Part shown: in pieces, positions 45,598 through 56,300 of the stretch
How the letters are laid out: the number at the start of each line of letters is the position of its first letter
Position numbering within the stretch: position 1 is the stretch's first letter
Source of the DNA: Phoronis australis
Taxonomy: Eukaryota > Phoronida > Phoronidae
Length of the DNA stretch: 64,000 nucleotides
Assembly: GCA_002633005.1 (NCBI GenBank)
Contig: NMRA01000174.1
Coordinates: 576,853-640,852 of the forward strand
Reading direction: 5' to 3'
The notes under the pieces: model-generated
What the model was told of the DNA's origin: nothing
The model's database searches: none
The model's input: only the letters and a program-made list of their open reading frames with translations
Position numbers and translations under genes: made by a program

Positions 45598-47335
45598 CAC
45601 GACAATAATGTCAATGTTAGAATTGTGGTGAACAGAAAGGAACTTGACTTGATGTGGTGCCTCTTTATATGGTTTAATTTTTTGTTGCGGCGATTGCATG
45701 GTTAAACATTGGATTAAGTACTCTTTAATCGCATGCTCATCGATGACATTGATGTAAAATATTGAAGTTTACTATTCAAAGAAATTCGGATTGCTTTATA
45801 ATTATTTAACTCTAAGTATTAAATTTTATAATACGTACGAAATTTGTCACGTAATCTCCTAATGCCACCACACCTCTTTACTCGACGTGAAACAAAACAA
45901 ACAGCAATAATCAAGAAACCAAACTGAATAGTATGTTGCCTTGGAAATCCCAGCTGCAACAGGTGCAAAACTCAAGATGATAACAGATGGTGTATTACAA
46001 TTACAAAATATTGATTAGTCTCAAAAACCATTACCCAGAGTACTTTTTAACTTAGTGCTAATAGCAACAGGAAGAATATTACACTTGTCCGAATAAACAC
46101 CCAGATGTGGCTAAACACACAACCACGAATTTTCAAAACTTTCACTTATGAGTTTTAAATGTCCATGAACTTTTATACGACCAATTCCAATTTGCAGGTT
46201 CTCGATTTTCACAGTGGCGTAGCAAGGGGCTGCTCAGGGGGTTAGTTACCCTTGAGAGCAAACACAGGAGGGGTGTCACCTCCCAAAAATAAAAGGACAT
46301 CGAAGAAGAAAAATCTCAATCTTTAGCGAGGAGTGAACAAATTTTGAACGCATCACCCCAACACAGGTTTCACATCCCCCAAACCCTCCGGTCATCACAA
46401 AGTTTCAGCACCACTTGTTTAAGCTTCATTAACTTAATGGATGACCCATCACTGTTTGTCTCTGTCCTCTGAGGATGGTCAAAGACAACATATTTTTTCT
46501 GGTCGTGTTAGTGGGGAAGGGCTTCCCCCTTCTCCCAACCCTTAGTACGTCAGATGCCTCCGTGTAAAACAGATGAGTTAAATTAAATTTTGAAAATAGT
46601 GCCATTCTGACAGAGTGCCTATGGAGGCTCTTTCAGAAATTTCCCAAAAAATAACAGTGTAAATTACATCTTCTGAAGAAGCAATGAAATTTTGAAATGC
46701 TAAAACTGGATAAGATACTGCACAATAATTTCCTGTACCACCTGAAATCCTTAGAATACCCATTTTTAATTGGTCCAGAAAACCTGAACTCTGGCAGGCG
46801 TTGCGAGTGAAAACAACACCTATGAAAACGTTCAAACTCATTGATGCAGCTGTAACACTTTGTTTTTGTTTTACCTTTAATTAAGACACATTACTTAAGC
46901 AAATTCGGTTTTACGTGACACGCAACAAAATTTTGCTCTACTAATTGCTATTCGCTGGCACCTTTTGGGATGTCTTTGTGGCAAACTGCGAGACATTCTT
47001 CAGCAAACTGAAGCTGATTAAAACATGAGTGGGACCAATGATTAAAGATAGCCCAGCAAGCCCGGTTATTGTTAGAAGCATTTCACTCAGTCAAATATGA
47101 TACCATTGTTTGTGGAGAAAAAGAATGCAAAAAGAGATTTTTGAACTTTAAATGGGTAGCATTACATGAATTAACAGTATTGATATATAAAAGTAAATGT
47201 TATCCATAAGTATGTCTTGTCTTTGCAAGTGTGAACTCCTAGAGTTTAGGCAAAATGACTGCCCCGTAATCATGAAAAATTTATGAAATAGTGCACTTTG
47301 GTTTTGTTGCCCCCAGGTGCCAAAAGCCTTGCAAT
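45598..47335. repeat. tandem duplication, copy 2
   Basis: Direct repeat of 43704-45399 at a period of about 1.9 kb. It differs by short indels, for example an extra block near 46028-46050 and an extra gttcaa near 46830. It continues past the copy 1 boundary into caatggctatgccactg. Confidence 0.93.
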
Positions 47336-47348
47336 GGCTATGCCACTG
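46212..47348. mobile_element. hAT-like non-autonomous element, 1137 bp (copy 2)
   Basis: The left terminus cagtggcgtagcaagg and the right terminus caatggctatgccactg are inverted repeats with two or three mismatches. CAGTGGCGTAGC-type ends are known from hAT-family elements in many animals. No transposase open frame exists inside, and no clean 8-bp target duplication is visible, so the family call is tentative. Confidence 0.55.
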
Positions 47349-47660
47349 CACTCAGCCCAAGTGCTGGCGAGCCCTTTCAGATATCAAAACCCACAGTTTG
47401 CTAACCTAGGATTAAAAACACATTGCATTGTCTACATTTGGGAGTTCCTTTGTTTGGCTAGTTGCATGTGATTAATCTGACATCAATACTTGTCAGTCTT
47501 TCTCACAAGCCATGTACACATCGTGGTTTTCAAGTTGATCAATTTAAATGCATTAGGCAACTGAACCAAGCAGGATATTAGCTTCACAGGCCAGCATCTG
47601 GTAATAAGTCACAATATAATTATAGAATGAATGTTCATGGCTGGCGGCATTACATAGTAT

Positions 47661-47766
47661 AGGGAACAGAGTAATTACCTATCTGCGACCTGTTTGTGTT
47701 CGCGGACCTACATGTAGCTTTCGGGCAGGCAAACAGGTCGCTGATAGATAACTACTCTTATTCCCT
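47661..47766. repeat. hairpin-forming element, about 36-bp arms
   Basis: The left arm, agggaacagagtaattacc then tatctgcgacctgtttg (47680-47696), pairs with the right arm, caaacaggtcgctgata (47730-47746) then gataactactcttattccct. The inner 17 bp match at 16 positions and the outer arms match with a few differences. The loop is about 33 nt. It could be a tiny foldback MITE or a structured transcript. Confidence 0.7.
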
Positions 47767-48642
47767 CAAAATATAATGGCTCATACAACAAATAACTTAT
47801 AAAGGTACAAACTGGAATAGAAGTAATAGTATTATACACAAAACTATCATTACCTTCATTACAAATTAATGCTCTAAAGTATTGTAATACTTCCTGTAGA
47901 TCATTGCAAAAACAACAAACTAGCTGACCATTACATTTATTACTAACATTTTGGAACATGCAAATTAACAGAGTGTTTCCCTTCTGCCCCAGTGTTGTGG
48001 AAGACGAGTACCATTTCCTTCTAAGCCATGATAAATACCGGTATTCTGAACTGAGAGAAAATTATATTGAAGTGTACAACTGGAATTTCCATCTTTTTTC
48101 AAGTTCAATAGATCAATGTCAACAAGTGATTATGCTATGTAAATATGTATAAACAAATGGGAGCAATGTCAAAAGAAATAATATAATGTCTCCTCTCAGC
48201 CAAGAGCGACCCAACATATTTGTTTTATTAGCACAGACGCCCCCTAGACTTCTCAACGGTCCATAAAAAACTATGTCCACCTGTGGCCCTCCAATGGGAT
48301 TTCGTTAGATTTGTCTCCCTCTCTACCATCTCTGATCAAACCATTGTTCACTTAATATATACAACATGAGATGAGTAAATATAGACGCTGATGTTGGCGA
48401 TAATGAATCAAATAAACAAATAAACATAGAAAAATCAGGAACCCCAACTGGGAATTGAACAACAGATCCCTTTTTCACCTTTTTCACACAGCATTTGGAC
48501 ATCAGAGGACTCCATAACCTACATTGGTCAACTTCCACCCCTACAAATGAACTAGTCCAAGACAATGCATTGAAATCTGGGAAAACTATTGGCTGCTATA
48601 AATAGACCTAACATTTATAAGGTAATATTTACCCACTGTTCA

Positions 48643-48745
48643 CTTGTGCTGGCTTTAGTTAAGTGGTTACTTCGCTCTTATGCTTCACATTTGTCTGCCA
48701 AACAAATTGTGGGTTCAAATCCCTCAAGAACCACTGACGCCACCC
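48643..48745 (+). repeat. tRNA-like SINE head or tRNA relic
   Basis: TGGCTTTAGTTAAGTGGTTA (48650-48669) resembles an RNA polymerase III A box. GGGTTCAAATCC (48711-48722) matches a B box at tRNA-like spacing. The T-arm nearly pairs, but no acceptor stem forms, so it is not a functional tRNA. Confidence 0.4.
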
Positions 48746-49157
48746 AGCATTTTTCTACATTACTTTCACATGTTACACTGGCCATCAAATTACAAGTCAT
48801 ATTAAACAGCTACAAGTATGCAAATAGATACTATCATGTTTCCACAGGGACAGTATAGGTGGCCCTGTGTCAGAGGGTATGTGTGGTGACTACATGCCTA
48901 TCCTCCAGAGTGAGGAGGCTGCAGAAATATTGACATTTGTTCAACAAAATACAATAGGATGGCTCATTGTGCGACTCAATGATGTCATTTTGAGCAAAGG
49001 GTCACACTGTCAAATGCTTGATTAGTTTCATATAAAGATGAACTGCAGTCAGGTTATTATGTCATGCAAAAAAGACTTATGTCTACAAAATGAAAGTGCT
49101 CCAAGAATGACACTTGATGAAATTGACTGAAAAGAATATTGAATGATAAACGGCAAT

Positions 49158-49225
49158 GGAGATGATTATGAAAATGATGATGATGATGATGGTGGCGATG
49201 ATAAGCATGATGATAACAATTATAT
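49158..49225. repeat. GAT-rich microsatellite
   Basis: Imperfect (GAT)n: gatgatgatgatgatggtgg and flanking variants. It has no other features. Confidence 0.75.
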
Positions 49226-50417
49226 GACGAATGAAGATGTCAGAAATGAGTAAGAAATATAGTCTAGTTCAATAAAAGGTTAAACAACAAAAGTACAGCA
49301 AAAATCAGTCAAGAAAGAAACAGCGTCAACAGAAAGTCAAGACATGAATAATTTGAAAATGAGACATCCAAGTGAAAAATGGAAAACATCCTCTGAAAGC
49401 CTATTCAAAACTTTATCAAAAAAGTAGTTTCACAAAATTTTCGAAAAAAATTTCAAATTTTGCATTTTTTTAAATTGCAAGTCAAATAAGTCAAAAACAG
49501 TAAGTCGGAAAAAAATGTTAGTGGGCAAAACTCAATCATTTGCTCTTCCTGTTCAAAATGGCACCCAAGCACGATTGAAAAATGAGTCTACAATACGTTC
49601 TCTTCAGGACTAAATGTTTTCATCTGGAAATCAAGGTGCCCAAACACAAGAGCCAATATTTCCGCCAGCTTTGAAAAAGTTAATGATTTATGGCACATGT
49701 GTAGTACTCATCTGCTTTAATCATCGTACAGATTTTCAGCCGTGTACGTCAAAATTTGGGGCCACTATGAGCATTTGAATCTGAATTCAAAACAACACGG
49801 TTGTCACGTCTGCCGTATTGAATCCAAACATGATGAAAAACAATAGGCTTTGAGATATTCTGGAGCTAGAGGTTCCACGTGAATTTCGTGTGAATCGGAC
49901 GAAAAAAAGCCATCTGTAGAGTGCGAAAAAACAAAAGTAACACACAAGGTGAAATTTTTTTCCGCCAATTAGTAAAAATTCAACCCATTTTTAATATGAT
50001 GTACAATTATTTGTATTTTATGCTTTTTGTCTCTGTGATAGCTTCTTGCACTCTTAAGTATGTTACATGTTATTCTTTAGTACAGTGGGCCGGTGGCCTT
50101 TTTTACAGAAATAAATTCATTGATATTAACAGTACGTGTAATTGATCAGCACAGTATGCTTCATAACTCAACATCTCTCAAGCTGTTCTTTTTTCAATTG
50201 GTATCACATTTAAACAGGTGTACATGTCATATATTCCACTCCCTTTACAACAGGAAGTAGTCCTGATGATTGATGTCCAATTATTAATTGAGAGCATTGG
50301 AAGCAAAGATATGAGAGTAAGATAGCAATTCCAGTGTATGAAAATTCCCAGTGTAAGACATTAGCCTATTACCCATTACTTGTCCTGAAGCATTTTCCTA
50401 ACATCTGCAACAGCTGT

Positions 50418-50516
50418 AGTACCGTAACATTTATTTGGCCTAACTCTATTTCATTATTATTGTTCATGTTTCATGCGATGCATATAATTTTTCAAATAAA
50501 GGTATGGTACTGTAAC
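50418..50516. mobile_element. short MITE-like inverted repeat
   Basis: The left end gtaccgtaacatttatttgg mirrors the right end tttcaaataaaggtatggta and then ctg. About 55 bp lie between them. It is non-coding. Confidence 0.5.
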
Positions 50517-52943
50517 TATATAAACAATGCCCTTTTGTCAGAACGACAACAGATGCGGGAATCAGTAGCCTAGTTATAAATGCAAACATGGATATTTTTC
50601 ATGGTGATGATGGTCATAATTTGATCCAAATTCCTGCATTTTAAACACTATTACTGGACATGCAGTTACTAGTACACTTTGAAGGTCCAAGTGTTTCAAT
50701 CATAGTAGATTTTGCACTGGCCATGCCCCAGCATACAATTCTTGAGAATGTGGATAATGCATGATTTTGACGCTTAAAAATTTGTCTATTTTTATGGTTG
50801 ATTGTAGCGCACAATTCAGGACTCTGATTACCTTACCAGGGAAAACAACCACTTGTGACATTGCCTTTAGTAAAAGTGCAAATATCTGGTTGTTAATATT
50901 CCTTTGGCAAGTACTAGTATCCATTCAAGGAACAATAGAAAGTGACAAGGGCCTGACAAAGGGTTTGTAGAACTGGTTGCTTTCCCCTTAACTGTGAGTG
51001 ACACTGATACAATGGCCAGTTCAGGGTTGGTCTTACTGTAAGCTCAGGTACATCTAACTCCAAATTCAAAGGTTTCTTCTATTGTGGTAAAATATCACGA
51101 ATTTCAGACAAAAATGATTGATGAAATTGCCTTTTTCTCATTTTTCAAGGTGACACATTTTCTTGGCATAGTAGGAATTCCTACTTTTTAAGACTTAGCT
51201 TAACAGCAGGTGGAATCTGTCAAATAGATAAAGGAATTTTGATTAATGATTTGCAGCATATTAGTCTTCTGTGCCAATGCAAAATGGGAACTTCTGGGAC
51301 CTGAAAAGCACGTTATTTAAAAAACGGAGCAACCTGGCTTAAGGCTGGGCACGGGGAACTTGGTTTTCTGACTCACTCACCTACCTAGAGGGCTTTCGAC
51401 ACTTAGTTTGTTGAAACCACCCCAAGCCTAACAAATATTTACAGGTCCAATTTGTTATCAAACAATGTTCTGGCATAGAATACAAAGAGTCGTTCAAATT
51501 AAACAAAAAATTGAAGTTAGCAACACTGCATTTATTTCAGTTTAAAGTCCAAAGTCTGAATGTTGTCAGATATGGGCCACCCTGGTGAGGGTTAAGGATA
51601 TCTCAAACCTTATTCACAAAAATTGGCCATTTTTACAATATTTCACATAATGTCTACCAAAATACCTTGTCTCCATTGTTGGGAAATACAAATAAAAAAT
51701 ATGTACCGTATAGTAAGAAAAAGAAAGATTTTGCAAAACCACCTTGGAACCCCACAACCGCGTGGAAATGTGTTTACCACTTATCCTGAGGTCAAAGGTT
51801 ACGAGGCCGTCACTCAAATCGAATCTCCCGCCAGGCACAAAGTAGCTCCTTATGTACCTTCAGTCTTTTTATTCACCAAGTCACCATGATAATATCGAGT
51901 CAACGACGTGTACATGTGATCGAAAAATGCGAGGGAAAACGAAGACAAAATGTTAGTTTTGATCCTGAGGGAGTTGTGTGTCTGCATGCATTCGATCGTG
52001 AAAAGAGATTTATAAATCCTCACCCAAATTCCTTAATTTGATAGGTAATTAGAAATTTCACTATTTCAATCTAATGCTCACAATGTGCTTTGACCACCCC
52101 ATGAAAACCTGTTGCAGTTTGCTCGAGTTTCTCTCACCAGGAGCCATTTTGAGGAAGTTACGTGAAATCACGCCTGCCGATGAACAAAAAGTCGAAGAAA
52201 CACACATCCTACAAATATCACCTGATACCTTCCCATGTCACGCGCCAGGTCACGTGCTTCACTCAGTCGCGCATTTGCCTAACTTACTTGTACTCAGCTG
52301 AATTACTTTTGTGGTTATTGCGTGTGCGGTGAAAAACTTAATGGCAACCAAAAAATAGGAGTTGGAATTCCTCACCAAAGTTACCTTAATTCTCATAGCT
52401 ATGCATCATCAAAGATATGAGTAAAAGCAGAAAGAATAGTTTTAATGTATTTTTGACGAGGTGAAAACTGTTAATCGGTGAACGGATGGCCTACCGCCCA
52501 TTTAAAATACACGGGATGAAATTAGTACAGAAAGGGATGGGAAGAATTGTAGCCCCTAACCATCCAACCGAGGGGCTATGCATTGCCTACCACCTATCCC
52601 ACTATTACCGGAATTCCAAATAGGGAATGATCCAAATCCGATATTTTGATTTGGGCCAGATTCCAAAACAGGTCCGAACATCTGTTGAGAATTTCCAGTT
52701 CAGCAGGAGTGACCTACCATTGTACACAGCATCTTTAAATCACTTGCAAAGGGCAACTGTGTCTTCTCCAAACGGTTAGTACATTCGACTCAAGCCAGTA
52801 ACCTGAGTTATTTTGGTGCCGACGGCGTGTGAATTTTTCCACACATCACTTAGCATCACTTCCCAACCGATAAAGTTTCTCATACTTCCTTATCGTTAAT
52901 TCTATCATCAATTTGGAACGAAAAACTAATGAAGCGTACTCAC

Positions 52944-53020
52944 TTGCTGCAAGTTAAACACCACACAACAAACGTCAATAATTGCCGAGGCCTTTATGAT
53001 TTTCTCACCGCAGTTTGTGT
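52944..53020 (-). other. LYSET: candidate noncoding exon 1 of LYSET
   Basis: On the minus strand the sequence gtttaacttgcagcaa is followed by a strong GTGAGT donor (52943-52938). This would splice to the acceptor at 43442 and place the LYSET start site a few hundred bases from PDCD2. The transcription start is not determined, so the upstream limit given is only nominal. Confidence 0.3.
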
Positions 53021-53335
53021 CCACTGATGATGCACCCTACTTTAGACTGGAAGTCACCATTTTGGATTTTGTTTCACGTCACATGATTAAAGCTTCCTGT
53101 TTGTCAAGATAATTTTAAGGAAATCTTTTTAAATATAAATGAAACAGTTTTTTATTCTGATAATGGCAAATACGCTCACTGTCAAACATAAATTGATCAG
53201 AGTGAAACTACAAAATATAAATTCATCGCACTTCACTATTAATCAAATTTATCTTTTGAATAGTTTTCTCGATGACATATTTTCGTAATTTCTCATGCTC
53301 CCCCGAACATCGGAAGTTGGTTTGTTGACGGGAAT
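53020..53335. promoter_or_regulatory. putative divergent promoter between LYSET (-) and PDCD2 (+)
   Basis: This interval separates the PDCD2 start codon from the candidate LYSET first exon. It has an ETS-like CGGAAGT at 53311-53317, just upstream of the PDCD2 ATG. On the minus strand it has a YY1-like CAAAATGGTGAC and a TCATGTGACGTGA block near 53075-53090. There is no TATA box at a convincing position. Motif calls are by eye only. Confidence 0.35.
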
Positions 53336-56300
53336 ATGGCAAAACACGTGGACGTGGATTTGGGATTTGCCGAAGAATGTGACGAGAAATGGAGGCTTTT
53401 ATGCCACTATTTTCCTAGCAAAATTGGTGGCAAGCCGGCATGGCTTTCACTGGATTCACTGCCGATGATGGATTCAATTTCTTGTAAAAACTGTGGCAAT
53501 CCATGCTTGTTTCTTGCTCAGATTTATTCGCCTGTGGAAGATCGAGAGGATTGTTTTCACAGAACCGTGTACATTTTTGTATGTCCAAAAGGCGATTGTT
53601 GTAAGCTCAACGATGCCAGAAACATTGTGGTTTTCAGGTCGCAACTGAAGAGAGAAAACAAATTTTACAGTACGGAACCGCCAAACGAAAACTATTTCGA
53701 TGAAAACGCAGACTATCCGCGTGTTGAGCAGTTCTGTGGAGTGTGTGTTGTTTGTGGTTGCCGTGGAGACAAGAAATGCTCTCAGTGTCACTCTGCTGTC
53801 TACTGCAGCAAACAGCATCAAGTGTTGCACTGGAAAAATGGACATAAACTAAAGTGTTCTTCATCTCCAGGTATATTTGTGAATAGCTGTCGTAATACCC
53901 CTGGGGGAGGGGCGGGGCTCTCCTGTTGGACGGATTAGTACGGGAAAATGAGTCGCAAACTCGGGAGGATATTTAATCCTCCCAGGTATTGTCGCAGACA
54001 TTTTGTCTATCCAGTCAGGTATCATCTTGGGTGAGAAATTTGCGACTCTTGAGGTATCAAAAAAATTGACAACTGCGGGCAGCCATGGTATTGTTTCAGG
54101 TAGCCTATTCACTTTTCTGGCTACTAAGGTCTAGATTTTGAATTGTGACTGTTCAGAGGTGTACTCCTATCTTTTATTTGGAGAGAACCCCTCGGTTGTC
54201 AAACAGAAATGTATGAAGGATTATGGGGAGGCCACTCATCTGCAGACGCAGTACAGTCAAGGGACCTATCCCTTCATTTTGTGAAGTGATTGGTTGGAAC
54301 AACCAATTACAAGTCTGGAGGCTTAGCTTAACATAAACTCACCAGGTGCGAAGTGACAAAATTCCCATATTGTCAAACAGTATCTGAGGTCATCAAATCA
54401 AGGAAACCCTGCATGAGAAGTTGCAAAAGTCCTGCTTGAACGGAAATTAAGAATGTCTCACGTTTTTGGTAACAACAAATTTCCCCCTCTCGCCAAATGT
54501 CCTGCACACACAGAAGCAAAGGATTAGCACACATTATGTATGCATGTCTCATAAAAAGCTAGGCCCATATGGAACACCTTGGATGTTTTCGGGGCCTCAA
54601 ATTATCCATCAGTAGTGTTTCACGTCTGCGCGAATGCGAACTTCATGGAGAACTGCAAAAGGATTTGGTAAACAAAATCATGGCTATCTGCCTGTCAGGT
54701 TTTGAGAGATGTCTGTGATGTCACCCTTAATATGTGGGCTGTCTCCTGAGCTACTGTTATTTTGCATTTTAGTCCATTATCACGAGTGTGCTGGCGCATT
54801 CGTAGGCACTCTCCATTTTGACTATCACTTGAGTTTCTCTTCTGATATTGAGGTGACACATGAGCAGATATGAAACACCTCCACAGGATAATTTGAGGCT
54901 AAGAAAGTACCCGAGGTGTTTCGGATAAAAATGCCCTCTAGATTTTTTCCGTAGGTTTCCGAGTCTCATCTACGTACTTCCTGTTCTATTTTGAGTGCGT
55001 GCTCTTTTGTGTTCATGTTGACTTGTGATTTTTACTAATCAGGTCACCAAACAAAACCTGAGGTCATAGTGGTGACCTGCAAGTCACCAAATAGAGCCCC
55101 GAATTATTGTAAGTTTGATTACACGGTTGAATACCTGAATTCTGTTTCTGACTTGCCTTGTTGGATCATGGCCGTGACGATGAAGGGTTACCACAAATGT
55201 ATGTCCTGTGTAGAGAATAGTGGTGTCATAATTTATAGTTAATGATCCTTGTTCAGTGACATGATCACAAAATGAACAACACTACCAAGAACATTTCTGG
55301 TTGTCACATCACTCACATGTGCTTCTGTAAGTACGTGCTTCGCTAAGGTTTTCCCAGAGGAGCACCACTGCACTTGTACAAGGGGTGTTTGTGGTCATCA
55401 GCCTCAGTTAGTTGTGTGGAGACAGTCCCGCCGACAGGCGTCCTCAGCTTCTGATCGTCCACAATACACTATATATAATACTACAAGGTATCACACTCCC
55501 GACTAGAAATTCCATGGGTGCTTCACTTTAACTGTCCATAGCAAACACAAAACTCAATAAATTTACACAAAATAGAGGTTCAACAAACCATGAGGAATTG
55601 TTCTTTCTCCCGACAACATTCACGGTGTCCTGCTTCACCCAGTTTGCAAGAAATTTGCGGTCAAAGCACAAAAATCTTTCAAAAGCCCGTCCAGAGAAAC
55701 TCCTTTGTAAATCGAAGGTCAAGGACGATTATTACGGAATTACCCAATGAGTTATCGATGAACGGCAGTTGCCGATTTGTCACGGAAAGTCACGAAATCG
55801 TGACAATCGGCAATTGCCGTTTATCCGTAACTCATCGGATAATTTCGTATCGTCCTTGACCTTCGATTTACAAACTTAAGGAGTTTTTCTGGACAAGCTT
55901 TTTGGGAAGATTTTTGTGCTTTGACCGCGAAGTTCTTGCGAACTGGGTGAAACAGGACACCTTGAATGTTGTTGGGAGAAAGAACAATTCCTCATGGTTT
56001 GTTGAACCTCTGTTTTGTGTAAATTTAAATTGAGTTTTGTGTTTGCTATGAACGACTGAAGTGAAGCACCTGTGGAATTTCTAGCCGGGAGTGTCATACC
56101 TTGTAGTATTATATAGTGTATTGGGGACGATCAGAAGCTGAGGACTCCTTTGGTCCCACCAAGCCCAATTGTTGCATTTCAACAGTCACTTTTACGAGAC
56201 GAGAAGATTTAGTACTCAGTAGAGTTAAACTTGCAGGATACCTAACTGAACCAGGTGGTCACCTTTGCATTGCCACAGGACATTGCTCCATGTTCTTAAA

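Larger units (their letters stand above)
43442..52943 (-). other. putative LYSET intron 1 (about 9.5 kb), repeat-rich
   Basis: It runs between the acceptor of the LYSET coding exon and a candidate donor near the PDCD2 promoter. It contains the 1.7-kb tandem duplication, the assembly gap, hAT-like termini, a hairpin element, a tRNA-like SINE head, a (GAT)n tract and short MITEs. I found no protein-coding gene within it on either strand. The long stretch 50.6-52.9 kb shows nothing definite. Confidence 0.45.

Noticed and set aside
45216-45705. Open frames running through the run of n
   Set aside because: They are artefacts of undetermined bases.
48323-48565. Minus-strand B-box-like ttcaattccc near 48450 as a second tRNA-like element
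   Set aside because: No matching A box at proper spacing could be found.
53474-53845. Minus-strand 123-residue frame opposite PDCD2 exon 1
   Set aside because: Antisense shadow of the conserved zinc-finger exon.
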